64,000 nt of DNA from Armatimonadota bacterium (GTDB lineage: Bacteria; Armatimonadota; Fimbriimonadia; Fimbriimonadales; Fimbriimonadaceae), in contig JAFLBD010000001.1 of assembly GCA_017303935.1 (NCBI GenBank), forward strand, positions 434,001 to 498,000. The letters are read 5' to 3'. The notes under the pieces are model-generated. The model made no database searches, had not been told where the DNA came from, and saw only the letters and a list, made by a program, of their open reading frames with translations. The translations under genes and the position numbers were made by a program. Below are positions 1-8,756 of the stretch, one piece after another; the first letter of the stretch is position 1, and every line of letters starts with the position of its first letter.

Positions 1-668
1 AGTTCGATGTACTTCTTGCGGAACGAATCGCTGAGTCCGGTCGAGTACGGCTGCTTTTGGTCTGTGAGGATCGCGATATTACGAAGTCGCAGCTCTTCAA
101 AAGCAAATCGAGCCATCACCGGGCCTTGGAAGTCATCGGTGTAGCAAACGCGGAAAATGTTGCTGCCTTTATCGGTCAGGGTCGTCTTTGTGGCACCGAT
201 AGCGACAACAGGTACGCCAGCTGCAAATGCAGAGTCGGCCATCTGTGCGGTGATACCGCTCGCCACTTCGCCGAGCACACCGAGCACGCCCTTACCAATC
301 AATCGGTCTGTACCAGTTTTGCCTTGCTCTGGCTTGCTAGCGCTGTCTTCGACGAGCAATTCGATGTTCTTTCCGTTGATTCCGCCTGCTTTGTTGGCTT
401 CGTCAACCGCGAGCTTTGCGCCGCCAAGGCTGTCGTCACCCCAAGGCTTGAGCTCGCCGTTGAGGCTCGCCACGATACCGATTTTGATGGTGGATCCATC
501 GGCCTTGTTGCCGGAAGCGGTCGGGGCAGGGCGACTGCTGCTGCTGGTTTCAGCTGGCTTTGTGCCGCCTTCTGTTGGCTTTGTTTCAGTTGGAGTTCCA
601 CTGTTGCAGCCAATCAACGTGCCCGCTGCCAAGGTCAAAGCAAAAAATAGATTTCGTTTATTCATCAT
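1..668 (-). CDS. Branched-chain amino acid-type ABC transporter substrate-binding lipoprotein (partial, C-terminus off the window)
   Basis: The product is the periplasmic binding component of a LivK/Peripla_BP_6-type importer; the true ligand cannot be read from sequence. It starts MMNKRN and has a lipoprotein signal ending at LIGC (Cys21), then a Ser/Pro/Thr-rich linker and a domain beginning TIKIGIVASLNGELKPWGDD. That opening, the motifs GGAKLAVDEANKAGGINGK, and the following GVLGEVASG segment are typical of this family. Two ATGs three bases apart are possible starts; the first is used. About 220 residues are present of a usual 370-400. No permease or ATPase genes lie upstream; they may lie beyond the left edge. 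Confidence 0.85.
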   Translation of the reverse strand, partial: MMNKRNLFFALTLAAGTLIGCNSGTPTETKPTEGGTKPAETSSSSRPAPTASGNKADGSTIKIGIVASLNGELKPWGDDSLGGAKLAVDEANKAGGINGKNIELLVEDSASKPEQGKTGTDRLIGKGVLGVLGEVASGITAQMADSAFAAGVPVVAIGATKTTLTDKGSNIFRVCYTDDFQGPVMARFAFEELRLRNIAILTDQKQPYSTGLSDSFRKKYIE

Positions 669-804
669 AACGATCTGCCTTAAATTGAATTCATGCCGGA
701 TTTCACCGCGCGTTCCACAAGGACGATTGATGCAACCCAGATGCGCCGATTATAACCTTTAATTTGCTAGGGGCGTGAGGGATAATGGAACAGAGTTTCG
801 CCTG

Positions 805-1542
805 ATGCCAATTCCAAGTGATCTAAATGCCGCCAAAGCCGAGTTGATGGGGGGCCATTTGCAGTCCGCCGTTGAGATTTGTAGCGCGATTTTGGTTCAG
901 CAACCCGCCAATATCGAAGCTCTGGAACTTCGCGCCGAGGCACACGTTCTCATGGAGAATTTTGAGCTTGCCCGGGCCGATTATCGCCGAATTCTTGCCA
1001 AGTCTCCCGGACATGCCTCGGCTGTAACTGGGCTTGAAAATATGAACTCAATTCTAGGAGAGGAAATCGTTCCTCCTCCAATAGAGCAGCCCGTCCAGAA
1101 CTTTGCGACGCCAGAAGTCCAAGCACAGCCAGTTCCGGTAACCGGTTTTCGACTTGGTTCAGGTTTTTTTGGGCTTGGAATCGGAATTTCGATCATCAGC
1201 TTTGTCACGATGTTGATCGCGATTGGTCGGATTATTCAGGTTGCGCCGGAAATCACGGCGAAGCAGGCGAAGTTGCAAGGTGACCCCGAGGCGATGATGC
1301 AACTCCTGGGACCTCAATTCGTTTCGCTCTTCTATTTGAGTATGGTGGTCTTGTTTGCAACCGGGTTTTGGCTGTTGTTTGACATCATCGATCGCGGTGG
1401 ACCTTATGGCTGGTTTGTCCCTTTGACCATTTTTGGGTTTGTTTGCCTCGTCGGGCCGTACATGGGGCCGGGGTGGTTCCTAATCCCAATCTACATGGCG
1501 GTTGGCAGAAAGAAGTCGCCCCTTGGTCACGGCGCAAAATAG
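805..1542 (+). CDS. TPR-repeat membrane protein
   Basis: This 245-residue protein has an N-terminal tetratricopeptide-like segment (about residues 5-75: AAKAELMGGHLQSAVEIC and ALELRAEAHVLMENFELARADYRRIL). A Pro/Gln-rich linker and three or four hydrophobic segments follow in the C-terminal half. It is probably an inner-membrane protein with a cytoplasmic TPR domain for protein contacts; no specific function is recognised. The ATG at 805 gives the sequence MPIPSDLNAAK. A GTG at 775 would add ten residues that do not look conserved in character, so I prefer 805, without a convincing ribosome binding site for either. Confidence 0.7.
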   Translation: MPIPSDLNAAKAELMGGHLQSAVEICSAILVQQPANIEALELRAEAHVLMENFELARADYRRILAKSPGHASAVTGLENMNSILGEEIVPPPIEQPVQNFATPEVQAQPVPVTGFRLGSGFFGLGIGISIISFVTMLIAIGRIIQVAPEITAKQAKLQGDPEAMMQLLGPQFVSLFYLSMVVLFATGFWLLFDIIDRGGPYGWFVPLTIFGFVCLVGPYMGPGWFLIPIYMAVGRKKSPLGHGAK

Positions 1543-1667
1543 AGCGCAAGCAAACCAATTCAGAGCCAATAACTTGTTTTTTGGTTTTCAAATTCGGTTC
1601 CTGCCACAAAGTGGTAACGGAATTCGGTGCAAACCTGTCTGAACTACTGTAAACTCGCACTACCATC

Positions 1668-2894
1668 ATGATTGTCAACGCACTTTTAGCATCGGCCGCC
1701 GTTCTGGGATCAGCGGATAAAGCGGTTGAGGTTCCATTTATCCTTGGCGATGACGCGATCATCGCAAAGGCTGTCGTCAATGGCAGAGAAGTCAGCTGCA
1801 TGTTCGACACTGGGTTCTCTGGCTCGTTCGTGCTCACGGACCAAATCAACATCGGCAAGCCAAGCGGTTCAATGACTCTGCGCGACTTCGTGGGCGAATT
1901 CCAAGCGCAAACCACGCCGATCAAGACATTGGCACTAGGCAGCCAGAAGATCAATTGCGAAGACATGGCCGCGGTTCAACAGCCAGGCAATAGTTACACG
2001 CTGAGCTATAACACCCACACGGTTGGCATCATGGGATTGGAAGTGATGCAGGATTTCGTGCTTGAAATCAACTTCGAAAAGAAGAAGTTCATCCTCCATC
2101 CACAAACGTTTGACTTCACTCAATGGAAGCCAGATAACAAGAAGACTTTCATGGCGAAGATGGCCGCCAAGGGAATGAACTCGATCGAGCTCCAGGTCGA
2201 GACCAGCAACGGCAAGAAAATGAACCTAGCGCTGGACACCGGCAACGCCTTTTATGGCACCACGCACAAGGACGTCTTGGAGCGGCTAGGTATCTGGCCA
2301 CAAGGTCAAAAGCCGAACTTTATGTCCACTGCCTTTGTGGCTTCCGGCGCGGTCGACAGCTGGTACATGGCGATGAACGACCTCAAGATTTTTGGTGTGC
2401 CCGTCCCGAACAGCATTTGGTCCATCATCGATTTGCCAAGTAGCTCGGTGTCGCACGATGGCACGGTCGGATTCGGTTTCCTCAAGAACTTCAACATCAT
2501 CATCGACCAGAAGCGACGCCGTGTTTGGCTCGATAACTTCTCGGGTCAGGTTGCCGATCCTCCAATGGCAAGTGCGGGACTCTCAGCTTGGTTCTATGAC
2601 GAATACGACCGGTTTGTCGTGACAAACGTCACTCCAGGCGGGCCAGCTGCCAAGGCGGGAATTCGTCGTGGTGACATGATCTTGGGCGTCAATGATGAAG
2701 AAGCGCTCAACATCGGACCGCGCGCGTTCATGCGGCTGATGGAAGGGCCTCAGGGTTCCAAGGTCAAGCTGTCTCTGTCGCGAGGCGGCGTGCTCAACAA
2801 CTTTGAGATCACTCGCGAATATCTGTTCAACGGCAAGATTCAGCAAACTGGTTCACAACCTGCTGCAGCATCTGCTGGGTCAGCCGGCCAGTAA
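1668..2894 (+). CDS. Two-lobed pepsin-like aspartyl protease with C-terminal PDZ domain
   Basis: The 408-residue protein has two D-T-G active-site motifs in one chain, FDTGFSGSF at Asp47 and LALDTGNAFYG at Asp190, so it could form a complete active site without dimerising, unlike single-lobed retropepsin-type bacterial proteins. A PDZ domain covers about residues 303-390 (GGPAAKAGIRRGDMILGVNDEEA), a usual substrate-tethering module. The N-terminus is weakly hydrophobic and may be a short signal or anchor. A TAAACT -10-like box lies at 1650-1655, 12 bases before the ATG, and there is no Shine-Dalgarno. The 3' end overlaps the convergent udgB-like gene by about 68 bases. Confidence 0.8.
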   Translation: MIVNALLASAAVLGSADKAVEVPFILGDDAIIAKAVVNGREVSCMFDTGFSGSFVLTDQINIGKPSGSMTLRDFVGEFQAQTTPIKTLALGSQKINCEDMAAVQQPGNSYTLSYNTHTVGIMGLEVMQDFVLEINFEKKKFILHPQTFDFTQWKPDNKKTFMAKMAAKGMNSIELQVETSNGKKMNLALDTGNAFYGTTHKDVLERLGIWPQGQKPNFMSTAFVASGAVDSWYMAMNDLKIFGVPVPNSIWSIIDLPSSSVSHDGTVGFGFLKNFNIIIDQKRRRVWLDNFSGQVADPPMASAGLSAWFYDEYDRFVVTNVTPGGPAAKAGIRRGDMILGVNDEEALNIGPRAFMRLMEGPQGSKVKLSLSRGGVLNNFEITREYLFNGKIQQTGSQPAAASAGSAGQ

Positions 2895-3462
2895 ACGTAT
2901 TCTGCTGACTAGGGTGGTAACTCGCCAAAATGCGCACGGCACCGATGATTTCGGCGCCGTGCGCAAACTTTTGGAGTGGACGAATTCCTAGAATTCTCTG
3001 TGTCTCGGCGAACGCCATTCCACCGAGACAAAGTACAGCTCGCAACGATCCCGTTGCCAAAGCGGATTCCAGATATGGCCTGCAGTTGGCGATCTCTTCT
3101 TTGGTCGGCTTGTTGTCCGGTGGAGCACAATGGCAGACCGCCGTGATCCGAATTCCGTGAAGCACCATGCCGTCATCACGCGATTGGTAGGTCGGCTGGG
3201 AGGCTAGTCCTGCTTCATGGAGAGCGCGGTAGAGCCATTCTCCGCTCCGATCTCCCGTAAACATCCGGCCCGTTCGATTTGCGCCATGTGCGGCTGGGGC
3301 GAGCCCGACAATGAGCCCGCGAGGAGCTTCGACGCCGAAATCCGGGACCGGCTTGGTCCAGTAATCCTGATCAATGAACTGAGCCCGCTTGACTTGCCCG
3401 ATGTGTTGGCACCACTGTCGTAGCCGTGGGCATTTCTCGCATTGGGTCACATCGTCTGGCAT
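2827..3462 (-). CDS. udgB: Type 5 uracil-DNA glycosylase (UdgB family)
   Basis: This 211-residue protein matches the iron-sulfur uracil-DNA glycosylases of family 5, which remove uracil and other deaminated bases from DNA. Motif A reads GLAPAAHGANRTGRMFTGD, with Ala in place of the catalytic Asp/Asn of other families, which is the family 5 hallmark. The second active-site motif is SYHPSQQNTFTGRLT. Cys8, Cys11, Cys112 and Cys127 are placed to bind the 4Fe-4S cluster. The gene converges on the aspartyl protease gene and overlaps its 3' end; its start lies just downstream of the terminator of the respiratory operon. Confidence 0.9.
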   Translation of the reverse strand: MPDDVTQCEKCPRLRQWCQHIGQVKRAQFIDQDYWTKPVPDFGVEAPRGLIVGLAPAAHGANRTGRMFTGDRSGEWLYRALHEAGLASQPTYQSRDDGMVLHGIRITAVCHCAPPDNKPTKEEIANCRPYLESALATGSLRAVLCLGGMAFAETQRILGIRPLQKFAHGAEIIGAVRILASYHPSQQNTFTGRLTQQMLQQVVNQFAESCR

Positions 3463-3480
3463 ACGGCAGAAGATACCAAC

Positions 3481-3519
3481 AAAAAATTCCCCCTCCGCTT
3501 GCGTGCTGTGGAGGGGGAA
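3481..3519 (-). terminator. Intrinsic terminator of the Rieske/cytochrome operon
   Basis: A 10-bp stem (ttccccctcc at 3487-3496 pairing with ggagggggaa at 3510-3519) with a 13-base loop is followed, on the minus strand, by TTTTTTG. It sits 22 bases past the stop of the cytochrome bd-like gene. Confidence 0.85.
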
Positions 3520-3540
3520 ATTGAATGTCTTTACGTCAAC

Positions 3541-4944
3541 TCATCTGGCGGCGACTTTTTTCGTTTCCGCTGCCGGCTCTTCAACCACATTTTTAGCTTG
3601 TGGCTGAGCGCTGAGAATGGCGAGATACGCTGCAAGCGCCCTCACCTCTTCGGGGGTGCCGACCAGTGGCGGCATGTACTTGACATAAGGAGAATCTGGC
3701 TTCGGGTTATGAAGCATGTCAAGCAACTTCGCAATGTTCTTTTCATCACGCCCCTGCAGGAGCCGTTCCATCGAACGATAGCCGTTTGTGGTGTGGCAGC
3801 TCATGCATTGACCGCGGAACATTGCCTCGCCGATCATTTCATCGGTTTCGGCCATTGGCTTCCAGGTGGATTGAGTCAGATAACCTTCGGCATTGAATTT
3901 CGAAACTTCACTTTGACGAATTCCATTCGAATACATGTGGCTACCGATAACCCATGGCCTTCTTAGCGTTTCCCGGGCGTACTCGGTGGACGCTGTTGCG
4001 ATTGCCGCTAGGAAGAGCACGCCGATCGCGTGGCCGTAGTTCATATCCTTCGGTGCCTTGTAGGCAAAGAAGTAAACGACGCCGGCAATCGTGAAGGTTG
4101 TGAGCACCGTCAACATCGCGATGCGAGTCACTTGCGTGAATGCGCCGGAGCCGATAGTTGTCATTCCGAGCTCAAGCAGACCACGGTTTTCGACCGGAAC
4201 CTGCGAGAGGAACCAAACGAGCACGATTGGCATTCCAACAAACATCGGGATGAGCCATTGAGCGCTCCACTTCACCATTTCGGACTTGGTGCGCAACATG
4301 GCTTCAGCATTAGCGCGCGAATAAGTGATCAGCGCGTAAATGCCTGCCAAAGAAGCGCAGGCCAACATTCGCATCACCAACGATGGGAAGTAGGTTGGGT
4401 TGAAGAATGCCATCCAGAACATGAAGGATTCTCGACCAGTGCCTGCGACCGAAAGCCAGGCGTTGCCTGGTGTGAGCATGAACGACAAGATGCCGTTGAT
4501 AATCACCAAGGTCAGGAATGAAGACAGCGCGTAAAGATAGCCGACTTTGAGGTGCAGTTCTCGCGAGATCCTGCCCCAAGTCAGATAGTAAACGGCTGCT
4601 GATGCCAGCTCGATCACGAAGAAAACCCACTCAATGGCCCACCCAAAAACGAAGTTGTGGATGAGGGTCGATGTGGCTTCCGGATGTACGAGCCCGATGG
4701 TGAACCAGATGCCGACGCCTGTTGTTGCGCCGAACACACTGGTGATGTACAGGAAGAATCGGCTGTGCTGTTTGAGCACTGGCAACCATTCTTCCTTGCC
4801 TTCCTTATAGAGTTTTGCTTCGGCTAGCGGCAGATAGAGCCCGCCGCCAACCGCGAACCAGGCGATTAGCACGTGGAAGATTGACATCGCGCCAATCACC
4901 CAGGCTCCGCCGATTACAGGGATTTCCCAGACTGGATAGTTCAT
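3541..4944 (-). CDS. Cytochrome bd oxidase subunit I-like membrane protein fused to a C-terminal cytochrome c
   Basis: This 467-residue protein has about nine membrane segments of the CydA superfamily followed by a c-type cytochrome domain. CydA-like marks are His24 (the place of the high-spin heme ligand), Glu105 and Glu112 in the AIEWVFFVIEL helix, and EYARETLRRPWVIGS near 321-335. The cytochrome c domain has CMSCH at 380-384 and a probable Met ligand at 424 (KYMPPL). Where the second CydA heme ligand His186 would fall, the sequence reads LVMRML with no His. It is the last gene of the operon, ten bases after cytochrome b, with a clear GGAGG site. It probably takes electrons from the Rieske/cytochrome b unit; whether it reduces oxygen or passes electrons on is open. 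Confidence 0.8.
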   Translation of the reverse strand: MNYPVWEIPVIGGAWVIGAMSIFHVLIAWFAVGGGLYLPLAEAKLYKEGKEEWLPVLKQHSRFFLYITSVFGATTGVGIWFTIGLVHPEATSTLIHNFVFGWAIEWVFFVIELASAAVYYLTWGRISRELHLKVGYLYALSSFLTLVIINGILSFMLTPGNAWLSVAGTGRESFMFWMAFFNPTYFPSLVMRMLACASLAGIYALITYSRANAEAMLRTKSEMVKWSAQWLIPMFVGMPIVLVWFLSQVPVENRGLLELGMTTIGSGAFTQVTRIAMLTVLTTFTIAGVVYFFAYKAPKDMNYGHAIGVLFLAAIATASTEYARETLRRPWVIGSHMYSNGIRQSEVSKFNAEGYLTQSTWKPMAETDEMIGEAMFRGQCMSCHTTNGYRSMERLLQGRDEKNIAKLLDMLHNPKPDSPYVKYMPPLVGTPEEVRALAAYLAILSAQPQAKNVVEEPAAETKKVAAR

Positions 4945-4953
4945 AGATCCTCC

Positions 4954-6024
4954 TTATTTCACTCCCCAGTAGCCCCAGAGCGTCGTGACGAGCAAGATGC
5001 CTAGGGCGAAGATTCCAAAGTACGTTGCATTGCGGCCACGCTTTCCACCTTTCGATTTCACGTCGTACAACGGGATGAGAATCCAGAGCACGAGTCCGAG
5101 CGTGAAGATGGTCATTCCAAGTGCCTCACCGGCATAGCCGGGGAAGATTCGGCCCATAAACTTGAGCGTCTGGAACTGGCTCATGAAGTACCACTCGGGG
5201 TGGATGCCTTCTGGAGCTGGTTTGAGCGCGTCAGCCGGCTGGCCGAGTTGAACCGGGAACATGGCGGCGAATACCGCGATCACGTTGAGCGTGATGAGCC
5301 ACATCGCCATGTCTTGGGCGAAGAAGTTAGGGAAGAAAGGAATCGTCTTGCGTTCCGTTTCTGGCTTGGCTTCTTCAGATTCTGGCAAGGCGTTACCGTG
5401 CTTTTGAACTAACCAAAGGTGCACAGCTAACAGCGGCAGGAAAAGGAGAGGCAAGATCACCGTGTGCATCGCAAAGAAACGTTGAATGGTGAACTCGTTG
5501 ACTTCGAGGCCGCCACGCAAAATGTTCGCGATGATGGGGCCGATACCTGGCACTGAATTCGGAATTTCAAGGCCGACCTTAGTTGCAAAGAACGAGAGTT
5601 CGTCCATCGGCAGCAGGTAGCCACTGAATCCGAATAGCAGCCCAAACATGAGCAGCAAGATGCCGGACCACCACCCGATTTCGCGAGGTGCGCGGTATGC
5701 CTTCATGAAAAACACGGTGAACATGTGGATGAACACCGACAACAGGAAGATCGAAGCCGACCAGTTGTGTGCCGAGCGAATCAGCCATCCAAAGTGCATC
5801 TGGTAGGTGATTTGTCGAACGGATTCATACGCTTCTGGCCCGGGTCGGTAATACACCATGAGCAAGATGCCGGTGAAAACCTGCACGATGAATGCCAGTA
5901 GCGAGATGCCGCCCCAGTAGTACCAGCCGGTACGACTGTGGACCGGAACAGATTTTTTGGACAGGTAGCTGATTGAGTCTGCAAGGCCCAATCGATCCAC
6001 CATGAATTGTGAGATTTTTGCCAT
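4954..6024 (-). CDS. Cytochrome b subunit of a Rieske/cytochrome b complex (b6-type)
   Basis: This 356-residue membrane protein is the quinol-oxidising core of a bc-type complex. Heme ligand pairs are His86/His187 and His100/His202. The 15-residue step in the second pair is the b6 pattern rather than the 14 of mitochondrial cytochrome b. The Qo-site motif appears as HPEWYF (Pro276-Tyr279). The N-terminal four-helix heme domain and the shorter C-terminal domain are joined in one chain; the C-terminal part has about three helices, as in subunit IV. It starts two bases after the Rieske stop codon, which indicates translational coupling. Confidence 0.93.
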   Translation of the reverse strand: MAKISQFMVDRLGLADSISYLSKKSVPVHSRTGWYYWGGISLLAFIVQVFTGILLMVYYRPGPEAYESVRQITYQMHFGWLIRSAHNWSASIFLLSVFIHMFTVFFMKAYRAPREIGWWSGILLLMFGLLFGFSGYLLPMDELSFFATKVGLEIPNSVPGIGPIIANILRGGLEVNEFTIQRFFAMHTVILPLLFLPLLAVHLWLVQKHGNALPESEEAKPETERKTIPFFPNFFAQDMAMWLITLNVIAVFAAMFPVQLGQPADALKPAPEGIHPEWYFMSQFQTLKFMGRIFPGYAGEALGMTIFTLGLVLWILIPLYDVKSKGGKRGRNATYFGIFALGILLVTTLWGYWGVK

Positions 6025-6026
6025 GG

Positions 6027-6515
6027 TTATGCCCTCGTCACCGTCACGCTTTCCTCGCCCATTACGACTCTATAGAGCGTCAATGGCTTGGGAGGAGGAC
6101 CGCTGATGTTCTCGCCTGTTTTGGCGTCATAGACGCCGCCATGACAGGCACAAACGATTCGGTTTTGGTCTTTGTGGAACGCCACAGTACAGCCCATGTG
6201 GGTGCACACGGCATCCATTGCCACCCATGTATCGTCGTCGTGGTGGATCAAAAGTGCTGGGCGAACGCCAAACTTGAACACCAGGACGGACCCCTTGGGT
6301 AGCTTTTGTGCATCTGGAAGATTGACTTCCTTGACTGCGGCCATCACGAGTGCAGATTCAACCGGCGAATTGAGATATCGGTACACCGGGTACCCGATCG
6401 CCGCCGCGTAGGCTAGTCCGACGCCTGCCAAGGCAACCTTGACAAATCCGCGCCGAGATACAGCATCATCGGCGTCATCTTGGCCGAGTTCATTTACAGT
6501 TGGATTCTCGTTCAT
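6027..6515 (-). CDS. Rieske 2Fe-2S protein
   Basis: This 162-residue protein carries the Rieske cluster boxes CTHMGC (104-109) and CACHGG (122-127). A twin-arginine signal-anchor (SRRGFVKVALAG from residue 20) lies near the N-terminus, so the folded iron-sulfur domain would be exported and face the periplasm. The ATG at 6515 overlaps the stop codon of the upstream membrane protein gene as ATGA. It is the electron-transfer subunit between quinol oxidation at cytochrome b and the downstream cytochrome c domain. Confidence 0.95.
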   Translation of the reverse strand: MNENPTVNELGQDDADDAVSRRGFVKVALAGVGLAYAAAIGYPVYRYLNSPVESALVMAAVKEVNLPDAQKLPKGSVLVFKFGVRPALLIHHDDDTWVAMDAVCTHMGCTVAFHKDQNRIVCACHGGVYDAKTGENISGPPPKPLTLYRVVMGEESVTVTRA

Positions 6516-7627
6516 AGTGCCACCTGTTCCTGTGGTGCGTCTGCGCTCTTCATCACCTTCAATAGCCAGAAGATCACGAACAGCATGATTACGAATAGAA
6601 GTAGAAAGGCCCCGATTACGGTCCAGTTGCTGGCCTCGGTGCGTTCCCAAACATTCAGCCCCTTGGGCGCCAGAGTGACATCACGAATTCCATCGCGGTA
6701 GATCACGGCGCCAGCGTTTCCAAGGAACACAAGCAACGCCGCTAGGACTGAACCCCAGAAAGATGCCTTGCCTTTCAAACCCTGCATCAATGCGAGCAGT
6801 CCGCCGCCCAAGATTCCGACGACCGTCAGCCCGCCGCCGATCGTGTAGAACAAGTTGCCGGCCATACCGGACTTCACGACTTCGGGTTGTGCGCTGTAGA
6901 CCATGAAGGCACAAACGAGTTGGAGGACGACGCCGAGTCCGGCCATCATTCCACCGCTCTTGGCAAGAATCCTCTTGACTGCATCAGTGAGGTGAGCCAT
7001 GTTGGAGTGGGTGAGTGCCCAGATTCCGCCGAAGACCAATCCTCCCGACATCACGAACAGCCATCTTGGAGTCGTAGTCGGATCGCCTTTGTAACCCTGG
7101 AGACCCATCGGGCTCTTGGCGTACATTTCTTGCCAAACTTCTGGGCGAAGCATCAGAGTCATGTTCATTGCATAGACTTGGCCGATGCCCAATGTGAGCA
7201 GCAATGCGATCGAGGCTGGAATCCATGCGGCTTTGTTTTGCTCGAGCCAACCTTGGGTCTTGTACAACATGCCGTAGCACAGGATCACTTGGAAAATGAC
7301 CGAAAGCCACATCACCCCAATCAGAACTGAACTTGAGTAGATCGCCCGGCCATATAGGACTTGAGCGAACAGCAGTGGTGGGACGCCTAGGTTGATGACC
7401 CAGGTCATGATCGTTGGCAATCGTCGCGCCAGCACGTTGGCAGCGTTGATTCGATCGGCATCTTTCTTTGAACGTCCGTTGACGTTATGCCAAATCACTA
7501 AGATTAGACTTCCGACCAGGATCATCACAGCTGCAAAGTGCAGCGCCAGCGTCACGTAACTCAAGAACTTCATGAGCCAGATGGGTGCTGGAATCGGGAT
7601 CGGGTCTAGTTTTGGTAAAGACATCAA
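6512..7627 (-). CDS. Multi-spanning membrane protein, first gene of the Rieske/cytochrome b operon
   Basis: The 371-residue protein has about nine hydrophobic segments and no obvious cofactor motif such as CxxCH. Position and overlap with the Rieske gene argue that it is a subunit of the same complex. Its size and helix count would suit a partner of the bd-like fourth gene, in the way CydB partners CydA, but I see no CydB motif and this is only inference. A few His residues lie inside predicted helices (for example His30 in VTLALHFAAVMILVGS) and could bind heme. Confidence 0.6.
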   Translation of the reverse strand: MMSLPKLDPIPIPAPIWLMKFLSYVTLALHFAAVMILVGSLILVIWHNVNGRSKKDADRINAANVLARRLPTIMTWVINLGVPPLLFAQVLYGRAIYSSSVLIGVMWLSVIFQVILCYGMLYKTQGWLEQNKAAWIPASIALLLTLGIGQVYAMNMTLMLRPEVWQEMYAKSPMGLQGYKGDPTTTPRWLFVMSGGLVFGGIWALTHSNMAHLTDAVKRILAKSGGMMAGLGVVLQLVCAFMVYSAQPEVVKSGMAGNLFYTIGGGLTVVGILGGGLLALMQGLKGKASFWGSVLAALLVFLGNAGAVIYRDGIRDVTLAPKGLNVWERTEASNWTVIGAFLLLFVIMLFVIFWLLKVMKSADAPQEQVAL

Positions 7628-8202
7628 AATATATCCCCTAGTAGTAATTGTCGTGGAAGGAATTCACCTTCAGAACTGCAAAAACAAAAAGCGCAATTCT
7701 GACAAAAATGTCTAGAATTGCGCTTTTTGAATCGATATAAAAATGTTAAGATTGTTAGAGAGCTAACAATCGCCGAACTGCCGTCAGGATCAGAAGGAAT
7801 CCTCGCCACCACGCGTCGGATGAATTTGGTGATTCCTTCGCGGACCTTTGCACCCTTTAAGTTCAAAATGCGAACTTGAGGAAGGACAATGCGCCTGGCG
7901 AGAGTTTGGAATTTCACGCCGAGCGGTGCAAAGAAGTGCGGATGCAATGCACGGTCGGAAATTCGAAATTGGCGAGCAGTGCGCACTACCCCAGCCAACG
8001 CTTTGCGGACAAAGCGAAGCACCTTACCAAGCGAACTTGATGTGGATATCCTGCGCATCTACAATATAGGGTACCAAGTGATGTAATTCGATTCCTGCTT
8101 AAAGGTGATCTAAATCATAATTTTGCACATTTTGGAATTGTTAGGAAAAATTGAAAGTTGACGAATTGGAACCTGAGTTTGGTGAATCGGCTACAATTCT
8201 GC
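7628..8202. other. Leader region of the respiratory operon with two hairpins; one doubtful minus-strand ORF
   Basis: The 575-base stretch before the respiratory operon holds two inverted repeats: 7685-7729, a 16-bp stem (caaaaagcgcaattct with agaattgcgctttttg) with T-runs on both strands, and 7752-7773 (gattgttag with ctaacaatc). A minus-strand ORF from 8058 to 7624 has TATATT four bases before its ATG, but it reads straight through both hairpins and encodes an Arg-rich sequence with no recognisable domain. I treat it as a possible decayed gene or a leader, not a firm gene. No other gene is visible. Confidence 0.4.
7685..7729 (-). terminator. Strong hairpin with terminator shape ahead of the respiratory operon
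   Basis: A 16-bp perfect stem plus a second short bulged stem is followed on the minus strand by TTTTTGTTTTTG. It lies 58 bases before the first operon gene, where it could end an upstream transcript or attenuate transcription into the operon. The plus strand also ends in a T-run, so it could act in both directions. Confidence 0.6.
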
Positions 8203-8748
8203 ATGGCATTTGGATACGAAGGCAAAAAGGTGAGGCTCGTCCCGCTGGACAAGACGAAGCACTTTGAAAACTGCTTGAAGTGGCTGAACGATCCTGAGGT
8301 CACCCAATATCTTTTGGCGGGGAGCTATCCGATCACACGGATTCAGGAAGAAGACTGGTTCGAGTCCATGAGCCGATCAAAGGATTCGGTCATTTTTGCG
8401 ATCGAGACCCTGGATTCGCATACGCACATCGGCAATTCGGGCCTGCACCACATCGACCTGTTGAATGGAACGGCGACTTCCGGTTCTTTCATCGGAGTTC
8501 CTGAATTGTGGGGGAGAGGATTCGGAAGCGATGCCGCCTATACTCGGACCGAATACGCTTTCGACGTGCTTGGGCTTCGACTCCTGATGACGGCTTATCT
8601 AGAAGGAAACGAGCGGTCCAAGCGGATGTCCGAGGCACTCGGGTTTAAGGAGTATGGATACATCCCGAACCGGTTCTGGAAAAATGGAAAGTACGTGGGC
8701 GAGCACCTTTTGATGCTGGAGCGGAACGACTTTATTCGCCGCCCATAA
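8203..8748 (+). CDS. GNAT-family N-acetyltransferase (RimJ/RimL-like)
   Basis: This 181-residue protein has the layout of the RimJ/RimL branch of acetyl-CoA-dependent transferases: KKVRLVPLDK at the start, WLNDPEVTQYLL, an acetyl-CoA loop ELWGRGFGSDA, and the late motif YLEGNERSKRMSEALGFKEYG. The substrate may be a protein N-terminus or a small amine. The ATG at 8203 has no Shine-Dalgarno, but TACAAT at 8192-8197 ends five bases before it, suggesting a leaderless message. The gene stands alone. Confidence 0.85.
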   Translation: MAFGYEGKKVRLVPLDKTKHFENCLKWLNDPEVTQYLLAGSYPITRIQEEDWFESMSRSKDSVIFAIETLDSHTHIGNSGLHHIDLLNGTATSGSFIGVPELWGRGFGSDAAYTRTEYAFDVLGLRLLMTAYLEGNERSKRMSEALGFKEYGYIPNRFWKNGKYVGEHLLMLERNDFIRRP

Positions 8749-8756
8749 AGAAAAAA

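Noticed and set aside
57-762. Plus-strand open frames across the first 700 bases
   Set aside because: They are antisense to the binding lipoprotein gene, whose lipobox and domain motifs are clear.
7624-8058. A 144-residue minus-strand ORF before the respiratory operon
   Set aside because: It reads through two hairpins, one a likely terminator, and shows no domain; kept only as a doubtful note in the leader region.
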